A DNA stretch of 64,000 nt from CAZUGA01 sp964619885 (GTDB lineage Bacteria > Pseudomonadota > Gammaproteobacteria > Methylococcales > UBA1147): NCBI GenBank assembly GCA_964619885.1, contig CAZUGA010000023.1:1-64000 (forward strand), in the 5' to 3' direction. Positions 1 through 9,610 of the stretch are shown one piece after another. The translations under genes were made by a program, and so were the position numbers. Position 1 is the first letter of the stretch. Each line of letters starts with the position of its first letter. The notes under the pieces are model-generated. The model was given only the letters and a program-made list of their open reading frames with translations. It was not told the origin of the DNA and did not search any database.

Positions 1-14
1 AGCTATTCAAGCTA

Positions 15-2033
15 CTAAGTCCACTCGCTTTGATGAGTTTTGCAAGTGGCTCTAAAATTTAAATAGGCATAGTCGTGCAGCGGCTTATCGGGAAGCCCTT
101 GTAAGTTTCTATAAAAGCTCGGGACTTCATATTCGTCCTGCCAGGTGAATTCAAAAGTCGATCTAAATCCATAAAATGGTCCGATATACGTCCCCGCGGT
201 CAATTGGTGTTCGGGGGCGTATACGAATTCAATTGGATTGCCAGCGCTATCTACGCCATTGCCATCTTGATCGAGGTATTTGAATGACCAAGTCAAGAAT
301 CCGCTGAAGAATTCATTTAGCCTGAGATCGAACTGTAGCTCGCCGCCGTAAATCATTACATCGTTAGGGTGATTCTCGAATCCAATAGTATTCAACGCGG
401 GCGGTGCATTGGAAACAATCGGTAGAACGATGAAATCTTTGATCAAGGAATAGAACAGATCTGCCTTGACTGTAAGTTTATTATTGACTATGTATTCCGC
501 CCCAATATCAAAGTTATATATCGTTTCTCGATCCAGCTTCGGGTTGGGTTCAAACACTGCGAGCGGAACAGCGTTTCCTGCAGGACCAGGGCCCGGTCCG
601 ACATTAATAAACCAACTGTCCTGATAGAGTTCGCTAAATGATGGAAAGCGAAAGGCCTTACTAATCCCGGTTCTAAGTTTTAAATCATCGCTGACTTTAT
701 ACGCCGCCGCAATCCGAGGAGAAAATGCAGCATCGAATAATTCTGGGTGGGTTCTTAAATCGTAGCGCGCGCCAAGTGTAAGCTGAAGATCGTCGTCGAG
801 TAGCGACACTACGTCCTGAGCATAGAAGGCGGCTTTGAATATTCCTGTTACCGCCGCGCCGTGATCAGGGTCACCGGTGTGTAGCTCGTCGGTGTGTTTG
901 CCAGCGTCATTTTTTCGCAGTTCCACGCCAAGCAATACATCATTGTATGGCAGCGAATGGATGCCTGCTCGAAAATCGCCGTAGATTTGAAATCCATGCG
1001 GCTCCTTGCCGTCAAACGAAGGGTCCTGGGGCGCTGCGTGGCAAGACGCGCAATGTGCACCGTCGCGTTGTGCATAGGATACGTCAGCATGCACCGAGTA
1101 GTCCCCATCGAGAAAATCCTGCTTATAGTTGCCGGCGACGATATCTATGGATTGCCTAATATCGTTGTTACTTTTAAACGCTGCGTTGCTGGGAAAACCG
1201 GGTATCGCAATTGGATCGGTAAATCCATCAACGTCATCGTCGTGCCGGTAATAGGACAGAGTCAGGTTCTTAAATCGGGCTTTGACGAAGATATCTGTAC
1301 TTTCTACGTTGGGGTCATTAACGTCATCGTACCAAAACGCGACTGGAAACTGACTGCGGATATGCTTCGCGGTCAAAAGCAGCGACACGTCTTCTCCAAA
1401 ATCTTTTCCCAATTGAAGTACGCTATTTTGCGTACCGCGAGCACCAGCAAAATGCCAAGCGGTAACGCCATCAATATCTCCACCCGATATGGTGGAGATA
1501 TTGATGACACCGAAATATGCATTTTCACCATACAATGCTGAAACAGGCCCCCGAATGACTTCTAGTTGTTTGACATTTTCCAGTGGAAAAAAATCAAAGC
1601 CAGGTTGTTGCGGAAAGCCACCTTTGTTCCAGGAATTGTACGGAATACCATCGATTAGCAGCAGTACCCGACTGGTAAACGGATTTTGTCCAAAACCTCT
1701 GATGGTGATGGTCTGCATCATTGGGTTCCAGCGTACATTCACGCCGGCGACCAGGCGTAGCATAGCCGGTATAGTTTTAGCGGTGGATTTTTGGATTTGA
1801 TCGCGCGTTACGACCGTTACCGACACCGGCGCCTCGGATAAAGGGATTTTCGTTTTGGTTGCGGCTTCAATAAAAACCGGAACGCCAAGTTCGTAATCAA
1901 AAACAAATTCCCCAGCGGCTTCTTCGGCAGCAACAATGCTTATCAATAGAGAGTTTAGGATACAAGAAATCAAGAAGTACGAAACGAAGCTTCGTCCGCG
2001 CTTGCTATTGGGACAATCAAAGGTTAGAGACAT
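15..2033 (-). CDS. TonB-dependent outer-membrane receptor, possibly C-terminally truncated
   Basis: Predicted outer-membrane gated channel taking up a ligand with TonB energy. The N-terminus has a basic stretch (KRGR) and a hydrophobic signal segment ending near IVAAEEAAG. A plug domain follows (APVSVTVVTRDQI, IRGFG, LEVIRGPVSALYG), then a long beta-barrel region. I chose the ATG at 2033 because it places KRGR directly before the hydrophobic core; a TTG at 2120 in the same frame would add 29 residues. Residues 328-332 (bases 1038-1052) spell CASCH, a heme-c-type CXXCH motif rare in this family. The frame stops at 15-17, right after a barrel strand and before the aromatic C-terminal strand usual for receptors, so truncation or a frameshift is possible. 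The substrate cannot be read from the sequence. Confidence 0.85.
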   Translation of the reverse strand: MSLTFDCPNSKRGRSFVSYFLISCILNSLLISIVAAEEAAGEFVFDYELGVPVFIEAATKTKIPLSEAPVSVTVVTRDQIQKSTAKTIPAMLRLVAGVNVRWNPMMQTITIRGFGQNPFTSRVLLLIDGIPYNSWNKGGFPQQPGFDFFPLENVKQLEVIRGPVSALYGENAYFGVINISTISGGDIDGVTAWHFAGARGTQNSVLQLGKDFGEDVSLLLTAKHIRSQFPVAFWYDDVNDPNVESTDIFVKARFKNLTLSYYRHDDDVDGFTDPIAIPGFPSNAAFKSNNDIRQSIDIVAGNYKQDFLDGDYSVHADVSYAQRDGAHCASCHAAPQDPSFDGKEPHGFQIYGDFRAGIHSLPYNDVLLGVELRKNDAGKHTDELHTGDPDHGAAVTGIFKAAFYAQDVVSLLDDDLQLTLGARYDLRTHPELFDAAFSPRIAAAYKVSDDLKLRTGISKAFRFPSFSELYQDSWFINVGPGPGPAGNAVPLAVFEPNPKLDRETIYNFDIGAEYIVNNKLTVKADLFYSLIKDFIVLPIVSNAPPALNTIGFENHPNDVMIYGGELQFDLRLNEFFSGFLTWSFKYLDQDGNGVDSAGNPIEFVYAPEHQLTAGTYIGPFYGFRSTFEFTWQDEYEVPSFYRNLQGLPDKPLHDYAYLNFRATCKTHQSEWT

Positions 2034-2144
2034 CGGTACAAGCCTCATTGTTGATGACGACAAATTCGCGCGGATGGCACAAGATTTCGCTGTAATGCGG
2101 AAATTGCTTAGAATATTCAAGGTGGTGTTTTCCAGTTAACTTTA

Positions 2145-2172
2145 AGCATAGTTTTGTCCCCGTATATTTCAA
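2145..2172 (-). promoter_or_regulatory. candidate sigma-70 promoter for the TonB receptor
   Basis: On the minus strand TTGAAA (2167-2172) and TATGCT (2145-2150) are separated by 16 bases. They match the -35 and -10 consensus at 5 and 4 of 6 positions. This is the best candidate in the roughly 320-base gap between the histidine kinase stop and the receptor start; I see no gene in that gap. Confidence 0.3.
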
Positions 2173-2357
2173 TTGAATTGAACGGTAATAAGGGTTATGA
2201 GGTTTCCCCGAGGAACAGATAATTCATTGTGTTATCGGATGATTTTGAGCAATGGACCGGTGCTTAAAAGCAATTTCGTTGTGTTTATTTTGATGGTGCA
2301 CCAGCATAAATAGTGGATCTGTCATTATTTCTCAGTCATCTTGTTAGTCGCGCTAAA

Positions 2358-4865
2358 TCAATTTAAGGCTGCGCTACGATTTGTTATTGATGTATTCTTA
2401 GCATGGCTGATTATGTTGCTGATTTCGTTCATTAGCTCTGCGTGATTGACGCCGCTTTTGTTTAATATTTTTACGAAATTACCGTTCAGTCTTTGCCGGT
2501 CTTGGTGATTCAAATCCATTGATGTCAATATGATTACCGGGATATCAACCCATAGTTTGTTTTTACGAATTTCAAATAGAAATTCAAAGCCGTCCATCTT
2601 CGGCATCATTAAATCGAGTATGATCAAATCTGGAATGCTTTTTTTCATCTGTCCGATTGCGATTAATCCGTTGTGTGCGGTTGCTACCCTCCAACCCTGT
2701 TTTTCGCAGCAACGCTGAATCAATAGTCCTGCATCGACATCGTCTTCTACCAATAGTAAGGACTCGCCTAGTAAGGACTCGCCGTCGAATTTGTTTTGGT
2801 GAGATTTCAGTAGAACACTCAACTGATCACGGTCGATGGGTTTGGTCAAATATTCTGTTGCCCCGAGTACGTAACCCGTTGAACGATCATCGACCATGGA
2901 ATTCATGATGACAGGTATATCAGCCAGCTGCGGGTCCGCTTTTAAGGTTTTCAGGACGTCCCATCCGTCCATACCCGGCATCAAAACATCCAGCGTGATT
3001 GCAATGGGAGATAAGCGCCTGGCCAAAGCCAAACCCTCACGACCCGATGCACACGTTTGAACCGCAAATCCGTCCTTTTTAAGGTAGCGCTCCATTAAAT
3101 CGCGCGCTGCTGCATCATCGTCAATCACCAATACCAATGGTCGGTCAACACTGTGCTCCCCGTTTAATACAGTATTGAGTTTTCCGTAGCCGGCTTCAAT
3201 CGTATCCGATGACTGTTCATGGTGGATGAATAATGGCAAACATACGGTAAATCGTGATCCGATGTCGCACCGACTGGTGACACTAATTTTGCCACCAAGC
3301 ATCTTGCAAAATTTCTGGCTGATGGCCAATCCCAAACCGGTGCCACCGAACTTTCGTGTAGTGGACGAATCGGCTTGGCGGAATTCATCAAAAATATGTT
3401 CAAGTTTTTCCTCGGCTATTCCTATTCCGGTATCTGCGATACGAAAGATAATTTGTTCATCAGCTTGTTGAATCCGTGTATCGATCTCAATGGCGATCGA
3501 TCCGTTCTCAGTAAATTTGCACGCGTTTGATAACAAGTTAATCAGGCATTGTCGAACCCGTACGAGGTCGCTTTCCATTTGGTCGACCGGAGTCAGGTAG
3601 TTCACATCGATGCGATTACCGTTAATTTTTGCCTGCGGTTCGACGGTTTCCAAAACGTCCTGAATCAACGTCTTTACAGAAAAATATTCGTAACGTAGTT
3701 CCATTCGTCCTGCTTCGATCTTGGACAGATCGAGTACATCGTTGATCAGCGACAGTAAATGACGACCAGCAGATTGGATTTTTTTAAGGTCCGTCGCATA
3801 ATTGTCCAGGCCATCCTCTTTGGCATCTTCCTCCAGCATTTCGCTATAGCCAATTATTGCGTTTAGTGGTGTCCGGAGTTCGTGGCTCATATTGGCCAGA
3901 AATTCGGATTTATGGCGGCTTGCTTGTTCTAAAGCGGTGGTTCTTTCATGTAGTTCCGCGGTTCTTTCATTGATGCGTTCCTCTAGATTTAGATTCAGCG
4001 ACTGTACTTCATCGAGTAAAGAGAGTTTTTGCGCAATATTGCCGTGCAGGGCTTTGGCCATGTTATTAAAGGTTAGTGCTAGCTGGCCTATTTCATCGTT
4101 GGATGAGACTGGAATCATTTCTTCCAAATGGCCTTGTGCAATTTTTTCCGCGCCTATCGTTAGCCGATTGATAGGCTTGGTAATGCGTCTGGATAAAAAA
4201 AGTATAATCAATGCGCTGAATACCGCTATTGCAACAATAAGTCCTCCCCAAAGCTTGAGGATGTTGATACCGGATTGTTCCAGTGATTTTGATGACAAGC
4301 CCACTCTGACATAACCAATTTCAATGAATTGTTCGGAGTTTAGGAGTTTTGAGCTGTCGGTAAAAGAGCCCAACAATTCTTCGTCGGGTAAGGCTTGAAT
4401 ACGAAATAAAATTGGCGCTACGTAATCAATCGCGTTTATGCCTAGGCGGTCTATACGGGTGATGACCGCTTTGATCCTTTCAGGTTTCTGGCCAAGCAAT
4501 TCTGGCACGATGTCAAGCGATTCGACGGATGCCCGTTTGGCCTCGGATCCGGCGCTGGCAATGAGCTGCGCATCTTGGTTATAGATCAATACATAAATGA
4601 CGTCTGTATCAATCATTGCGCTATTAATCGCTGTGTCCAAAAGGGGTTTATTCTCCGCATAGACTCCCAGTTTGGCGCTATGCGCAAGATTTGTTGCAAT
4701 CAGTTCGCCGCGTTTTAAAAATTCTTTTTCCGCCAGCGATTCTTGCATACGCAGACTGAAATAACCGAATGAGATGAAAATGATCAGAAATATCGGGACG
4801 ATCGACCAAAATATCTGCGTACGGAAACGTCTTTTGGGTTTATTTGTTTGGCTAGAATAGGTCAC
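2358..4865 (-). CDS. hybrid sensor histidine kinase (sensor-HAMP-HisKA-HATPase-REC-REC)
   Basis: Inner-membrane sensor that autophosphorylates on His and passes phosphate to attached receivers. A short basic cytoplasmic tail is followed by a membrane segment (IFWSIVPIFLIIFISFGYF), a periplasmic sensor of about 150 residues, a second membrane segment (LWGGLIVAIAVFSALIILFL), HAMP, HisKA with H328 in SHELRTP, HATPase with DTGIGI and GGTGLGLAI boxes, and two receivers with acceptors D626 (LDVLMPGMDGW) and D751 (LDLMMPKMDGF). There is no HPt domain, so phosphate probably leaves through a separate protein. I prefer the GTG at 4865; a TTG at 4940 adds 25 residues. The substrate-binding protein gene ends about 40 bases upstream of that TTG, so the two are probably co-transcribed. 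Confidence 0.92.
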   Translation of the reverse strand: MTYSSQTNKPKRRFRTQIFWSIVPIFLIIFISFGYFSLRMQESLAEKEFLKRGELIATNLAHSAKLGVYAENKPLLDTAINSAMIDTDVIYVLIYNQDAQLIASAGSEAKRASVESLDIVPELLGQKPERIKAVITRIDRLGINAIDYVAPILFRIQALPDEELLGSFTDSSKLLNSEQFIEIGYVRVGLSSKSLEQSGINILKLWGGLIVAIAVFSALIILFLSRRITKPINRLTIGAEKIAQGHLEEMIPVSSNDEIGQLALTFNNMAKALHGNIAQKLSLLDEVQSLNLNLEERINERTAELHERTTALEQASRHKSEFLANMSHELRTPLNAIIGYSEMLEEDAKEDGLDNYATDLKKIQSAGRHLLSLINDVLDLSKIEAGRMELRYEYFSVKTLIQDVLETVEPQAKINGNRIDVNYLTPVDQMESDLVRVRQCLINLLSNACKFTENGSIAIEIDTRIQQADEQIIFRIADTGIGIAEEKLEHIFDEFRQADSSTTRKFGGTGLGLAISQKFCKMLGGKISVTSRCDIGSRFTVCLPLFIHHEQSSDTIEAGYGKLNTVLNGEHSVDRPLVLVIDDDAAARDLMERYLKKDGFAVQTCASGREGLALARRLSPIAITLDVLMPGMDGWDVLKTLKADPQLADIPVIMNSMVDDRSTGYVLGATEYLTKPIDRDQLSVLLKSHQNKFDGESLLGESLLLVEDDVDAGLLIQRCCEKQGWRVATAHNGLIAIGQMKKSIPDLIILDLMMPKMDGFEFLFEIRKNKLWVDIPVIILTSMDLNHQDRQRLNGNFVKILNKSGVNHAELMNEISNIISHAKNTSITNRSAALN

Positions 4866-4983
4866 GAGATGTCTTCTATGTGTGAAAGGTTTCCGGGGAA
4901 GCAATAACTGAAAATATCCATTTGTGCATTGGTGCAGCAAAATAATTGATTTACAGAAATATTTGCGGTTTGTTGGTGGCTTT

Positions 4984-5916
4984 TCATTCTATGATTCTAT
5001 CGGCGCGATCCAATAGCGCTGGTGATAATTCAATCCCCAATTTATGCGCGGTTTTCCGATTTATAGTCAGCGATGTTTCTCTGGCAGTAGTAAAACCAGG
5101 CGTTTCAATCGTTTTTCCAGACAGTATTAGGTTGGCCAATTCAGCGGCTTGTTTCCCGATATCTTCGCTACTGGCAAAAGCAAGCGTAAGCAATGCGCCC
5201 AATTCCGCATGGGAATTGGAAAATCCGATCGATGGAATTCTGTTGCGATAGGAAAATAACAACATTTCTTGGACGAAATCGGGCGCCAACACCAATTTTT
5301 CGGGAATAATCCATAGGAGGTCTATGTGGTTGGATTCAAAATCTTGCAGCGCGGTCATGGCTTCCTTGGAAGAACCGATTTCAGCAGCGACAATCTCAAC
5401 ATCGAACTGTTCAGCGATTGCCTTGGCTGACTCGATCAGAAATCCGGTGTTTTTTTCAGAATAAAATGTGCCAATACGCTTAAGACCGGGGTTAAGTGAA
5501 CGGATCAGTTGCAGAGTCTCGTTGACAGCCACGTTCATACTTGCGCCGGTAATATTGTTTGGCTGTATACCGACCAAGCTGGGGGGGTTTAGTACCATTG
5601 CATAAACGATAGGAATGGACATATCTGCATATATCGCGGCTTTTAATGCCCAAACGCCGACCGCAAAAATTAAATCGGTTTGGGACTCCTCCTTGATCGA
5701 GGACAGTATCCCTCGGGCAAGTTCGAAATCACCCTTCATGTCGAAAGTTTGCCTAACATTATGATTCGTTTCGGCAATGAAACCTTTGATTGCTTGGTGG
5801 TAGGGTGGTACGTCTGCGCCTAGAAGGATAGTGATATCGGCGGCGTTAGATTGTTGGGTAAAAAACGCCAGAAGAATTAGCGTGGTAACCGAGAAAAGTT
5901 TTGCTACTCTAATCAT
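4984..5916 (-). CDS. periplasmic ABC-type substrate-binding protein (ABC_sub_bind family)
   Basis: 310 residues with a clear signal peptide (MIRVAKLFSVTTLILLAFF, cleavage after QQSNA). The body resembles the PF04392 substrate-binding family: VGVWALKAAIYADMSIPIVYAMVLNP, then GIQPNNITGASMNV, and a hinge around RIGTFYSEKNTGFLIESAK. No ABC permease or ATPase gene is nearby. It lies directly upstream of the hybrid kinase and in the same direction, so I infer it serves as a periplasmic ligand-binding sensor feeding the kinase rather than as a transport component. The ligand is unknown. Confidence 0.8.
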   Translation of the reverse strand: MIRVAKLFSVTTLILLAFFTQQSNAADITILLGADVPPYHQAIKGFIAETNHNVRQTFDMKGDFELARGILSSIKEESQTDLIFAVGVWALKAAIYADMSIPIVYAMVLNPPSLVGIQPNNITGASMNVAVNETLQLIRSLNPGLKRIGTFYSEKNTGFLIESAKAIAEQFDVEIVAAEIGSSKEAMTALQDFESNHIDLLWIIPEKLVLAPDFVQEMLLFSYRNRIPSIGFSNSHAELGALLTLAFASSEDIGKQAAELANLILSGKTIETPGFTTARETSLTINRKTAHKLGIELSPALLDRADRIIE

Positions 5917-6167
5917 CGGTTGGCTGTTTCACACGAATAGAAATAAGCTATTATTTGCCAGTTGAAGGTCATAAACCAAGCAAATAAGGCTAACTGCTAA
6001 GGTGCAAACGAGATACCGCGTCATTAGAATCCGACACTATTCAGCGTAAGTGCCGTAAAATTTTGGTTTCGGTTAATATTCACGAGAACCGTCTAGAGGT
6101 AAATGTTAGAAAGATTAACGCAGTGGGCAGTAGCGGTTCGTCGCGGCGTATAAGGCCATCGTCCCGT

Positions 6168-6539
6168 TCAAGCGGATTGTTGCAGGAGCGCCGCAATTTT
6201 TCCCAGTAAGCGGCGCAATTCCACTGGTTTGGTATCGTAATCGTCACAGCCCGCTTCCAACGCGGATTGCTTGTCATCGGACATCGCGTGCGCAGTTAAT
6301 GCGATAATCGGGATATCGGCAGTGCAAGGATCCGATTTCAATCGGCGTGTTGCCTCCCATCCGTCAATAAGCGGTAAACTTAAATCCATTAAAATTAGGT
6401 CGGGTTGGTCCGCAAGAGCCGTGTCTATACCTTGTTTACCATTGAATGCAGTGATCACATCAAAGCCCTTGCGTTTGAGTCGGCGAGAGAGCATATCGCT
6501 ATTCATCTCGTTGTCTTCGACCAATAATATTGTTGTCAT
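6168..6539 (-). CDS. single-domain response regulator (CheY/DivK-like)
   Basis: 123 residues forming one receiver domain and no output domain. The acidic pocket (LLVEDNE), the phosphoacceptor Asp in LILMDLSLPLIDGWEA, the Thr/Ala switch region (ALTAHA) and the Lys in DTKPVE are all present, so it should be phosphorylatable. The GWEATRRLK helix and short C-terminus resemble DivK-type regulators common next to hybrid kinases. It lies upstream of the substrate-binding protein and kinase genes in the same direction, with a 250-base gap before them, and is a plausible phosphoacceptor of that kinase. Confidence 0.88.
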   Translation of the reverse strand: MTTILLVEDNEMNSDMLSRRLKRKGFDVITAFNGKQGIDTALADQPDLILMDLSLPLIDGWEATRRLKSDPCTADIPIIALTAHAMSDDKQSALEAGCDDYDTKPVELRRLLGKIAALLQQSA

Positions 6540-6835
6540 GATTGCAGATTAGATGTTGGCAGAGTATTAGAAACGTTTAATAATATTGCCGGTAATAGGT
6601 ATTGTTGGGTATCGAAAAGCATATCTATATCGATAAGAATAGACTACAGAGCAATTCTATTCGGTTTTTGGGTTGATGGAAAATAACCGACGACAATTGA
6701 CTAAACGGCAAATTAGGCGCGTCAATTTTAAACTAATCGGAAAATATCAACTTAGTATGGACTGGATGAAAATTGGGGTCGCCAATTTCTACAATACTAT
6801 AGTGTGACCAGGTATCAATGCATGATCAGTTCACG

Positions 6836-8479
6836 CTAAGAATAGATAACCATTCTACCTTTTCCGCTTTTTTTCGCTTCGTACATGGCTTTATCGGCTT
6901 TATCGAGTAATAGTTCATAGGTAATCGCGTGCAGAGGGAACAACGACACGCCGATAGACGCATCTATGGACACATTTTTATCATCCTTGACAAAGGGTGT
7001 GCGTATAGAAGCGAGTAATTGATTACCTTTTCTATAGGCTAATTCGGCATCAGCAACGTTGCAAACGATTACAAACTCGTCTCCCCCCACCCTGGCGACG
7101 GTATCCGTATCGCGGAATATTTCTTTCATCCGAATAGCCAACTGTTTGAGAACATAGTCGCCAAATTCATGGCCCCACCGATCATTTGCCGGCTTGAATG
7201 AATCGAGGTCGCAATAGAGTAACGCGAAGCTTTGCTTTGCGGAAATCGCCCGTTCGATAATTTCTTTCAGCAGAGTTCGATTGGCCAGACCCGTAAGCGG
7301 ATCGGTCAACGCCATGTTTTTCCATTGCTCCTGCAATTCTTTGCGTTCGGTGACGTCCTTATGAATGGTTACGGTACCGCCGTCTGGCATACTGGAATAC
7401 GCGATTTCCATCCAACGTTTGTCGGGTAATTGGCGGACAATCGATTGTTGTTCGGTCATATTTAATTTGTCTATATCCGATCCCAATAACGTGCCCAATT
7501 CCGTCCCCATAATCTGCTGAAAATTACTCGATTCACCGCAAGCCAATTTGTTGCCGTAGATTCGGTAGAATCCTTTGTTGGCAAGTTGAAGTTGCCCTTT
7601 GTCGTTAAACAGTGCGAACCCGTGTTCGATACTTTGAACGGCTTGATTCAATACCTGCCAATATTGCTTTTGCTGCTGCCTGAGCAATTGATTGTCGAGG
7701 GCCAATTGAATCTTTGCGCGCAATAGAACCGCATTGATCGGTGCTCGGACAAAATCGTCTACACCGCTTTCCATACATCGGATAATCAATTGAATATCTG
7801 AACACTGCGAGATGACCAAAATCACCAGATTCGGATTGTCGCGTCGTACGCTCGAAAGTAGTGTTTGATCTGTCGATGAAAGATTTTCCAACCGGAAAAT
7901 AATCATTTCGATCTTGACCAGGGAAAAGGCCCGAACCACGGATTCAAGGTCGTGCGTCAACGATACATCATAACCATCCCGGATCAGTCTGCGAGACAAG
8001 ATTTGCTGGCTAATAGGATCATTGTCGATGATTATGATCCTCGCGCTCACCTTGGCTTTGGTATACCGGTTGACGTTTAAAACACCATTATTCCCCAGTT
8101 TTGGGTCTACAGATTCGACCAATTCCAGAATGTAGGTCGCTGATGCGAGTATGTCGTGTAAATAGCTGTAAGAAGTGGCTAGCTTGGAACAACCGTCGGA
8201 TAATTCTTCGATCAACAATTCGCCATAGCCGTGGATATTACTTACTGGAATTCGGATGCTGTGGCACAAGGTCGGCCAATCAAGGGTTTCGGCTTGGGTA
8301 TTTTCCAGCGCGAGTTTTAATTCGTGGGTCGCGATTGCGATTCTATTGAGGTCTTTTTCTATTCCGTGGTCGATATCCTCGCGTTCTTGCAGAAGTTGGT
8401 TGATATCCAATATGACGTCAGCGTGATAGCAGATGTTATCAACTATAAACTGAAAATATTGGTTATCGACGCCGGTCAT
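6836..8479 (-). CDS. diguanylate cyclase with HisKA-like, pseudo-receiver, PAS-like and GGDEF domains
   Basis: Predicted cytoplasmic cyclic-di-GMP synthase. Residues about 60-125 resemble a HisKA dimerisation helix pair (CHSIRIPVSNIHGYGELL, H73) but no HATPase follows. Residues about 145-265 have receiver shape with the acidic pair (IIIDNDP), yet the phosphoacceptor position is R196 (IIFRLENL) and the conserved Lys before Pro is A246, so the receiver should not be phosphorylated. A PAS-like segment (AVQSIEHGFALFNDKG) precedes the GGDEF domain. The active-site motif is intact at 465-469 and an inhibitory-site RxxD (RDTD, 456-459) lies five residues before it, so the enzyme is probably active and product-inhibited. 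No EAL domain is present. Confidence 0.9.
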   Translation of the reverse strand: MTGVDNQYFQFIVDNICYHADVILDINQLLQEREDIDHGIEKDLNRIAIATHELKLALENTQAETLDWPTLCHSIRIPVSNIHGYGELLIEELSDGCSKLATSYSYLHDILASATYILELVESVDPKLGNNGVLNVNRYTKAKVSARIIIIDNDPISQQILSRRLIRDGYDVSLTHDLESVVRAFSLVKIEMIIFRLENLSSTDQTLLSSVRRDNPNLVILVISQCSDIQLIIRCMESGVDDFVRAPINAVLLRAKIQLALDNQLLRQQQKQYWQVLNQAVQSIEHGFALFNDKGQLQLANKGFYRIYGNKLACGESSNFQQIMGTELGTLLGSDIDKLNMTEQQSIVRQLPDKRWMEIAYSSMPDGGTVTIHKDVTERKELQEQWKNMALTDPLTGLANRTLLKEIIERAISAKQSFALLYCDLDSFKPANDRWGHEFGDYVLKQLAIRMKEIFRDTDTVARVGGDEFVIVCNVADAELAYRKGNQLLASIRTPFVKDDKNVSIDASIGVSLFPLHAITYELLLDKADKAMYEAKKSGKGRMVIYS

Positions 8480-8935
8480 AAGTATTTAACTCGAATAGTT
8501 TGTGATTCGGCGGATCACGGCAAACATTTCATCCATTATCGCGGCCCATATTAAACTAGCGAATTGAACGAAATTATATGGCGAGATTATACGATGTTTA
8601 TGAAGGGTGCAATCTGCATTTATCAATTTTTTGGTCTATTCAAAAACGGATAAAAAATTATAGGTTGATTCGGGCTATAAAAAGTAAAGTTGTCATCTAA
8701 AGATAGAATGAACCGAATATAATATCAAGCGGTGGTCGGGGTTGTTCTGACTATAGCCATAATCGAAAAATCACTCGAGTGGCGAGTCCTAAAAAGACAT
8801 CACAAGGCGCAATCTGCGGTAATATTATCAGTATCGATAAGTTTATGATGGCTTCGCTTATGACGGAGTAGAATGTGATCGAAGCGGTGAATTCATCAAT
8901 ATTCCAGCGTTAGCGTAATACTTCGCTTTGGCCGC
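8480..8935. other. gene-free interval between the diguanylate cyclase and serB
   Basis: About 450 A/T-rich bases with no reading frame I would support. It should hold the promoter of the minus-strand diguanylate cyclase gene. I saw no tRNA, clear hairpin or convincing promoter pair. Confidence 0.5.
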
Positions 8936-9610
8936 CTAATCAGAAGTTTTAGGATTAACCAAAATACGGTCCAGTATAGGAAGCAACGACCTTTCTTCGA
9001 TATAGTCCGCCACTGAAGATTTGACCGCGTGACGTATGGCTACTCCACCAAACCCAATAACCTCGACGCGCTCTTGTCGGGCTTCCAGGTCGGTAATGCC
9101 GTCACCGATCATTACCGCATTTAGTCCTGTACTGATAATCTCTGCGCAAACCAGTTTTTTCCCACCCGATTTAGACAACGGAGATCTCTCGTCAAAACCA
9201 CAGTAGTTTCCTAATGGGTCGAAGAAAATATCAACCGCGTGAACATTCTGCGGGTTAATTCCCAATGAGGTAGCTAGTCGCAATACAGCAGGCTGTAAAC
9301 CGCCACTGACAACATGCACCTGTTTACCCGCGGATTGGAGGGATTCAATGACTTGGCGCGCGCCATCTACCAGGGTCTCAATATAGCGCTCGCCCAACCA
9401 TTTCAGATCGGATTGGGTCGGCAAAGTGAGCTCTAGTCGACGCTTGAAGACCTGGTCCAGTTTTAGCTGCCCTTGCATGGCTTGTTCGGTAAGCGGGGCT
9501 AGTTGTTCGTATACGCCCTTCCGAACCGCCAATTCGTCGATACCCTCCAAATAGGAAAGGGTGCTGTCACAATCGAATATTACCGTATCAACACGATAAA
9601 TACGGTTCAT
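8936..9610 (-). CDS. serB: phosphoserine phosphatase (HAD family)
   Basis: 224 residues. The HAD nucleophile motif is FDCDST, with D13 and D15. Later motifs are VSGG (HAD II), the Lys in KSGGKKLV and MIGDGITDLEA (HAD IV). This is the family that hydrolyses O-phosphoserine in the last step of serine synthesis. It lacks the N-terminal ACT-like domain of E. coli SerB, so it is the short form. Its start overlaps the serA stop by 4 bases, which indicates translational coupling, and pairing with serA supports phosphoserine as substrate. No phosphoserine aminotransferase gene is seen nearby. Confidence 0.85.
   Translation of the reverse strand: MNRIYRVDTVIFDCDSTLSYLEGIDELAVRKGVYEQLAPLTEQAMQGQLKLDQVFKRRLELTLPTQSDLKWLGERYIETLVDGARQVIESLQSAGKQVHVVSGGLQPAVLRLATSLGINPQNVHAVDIFFDPLGNYCGFDERSPLSKSGGKKLVCAEIISTGLNAVMIGDGITDLEARQERVEVIGFGGVAIRHAVKSSVADYIEERSLLPILDRILVNPKTSD

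Noticed and set aside
894..1541. 215-codon open frame on the plus strand within the TonB receptor gene
   Set aside because: It is antisense to a well-supported receptor gene, has no recognisable domain, and its composition is explained by the opposite-strand coding.
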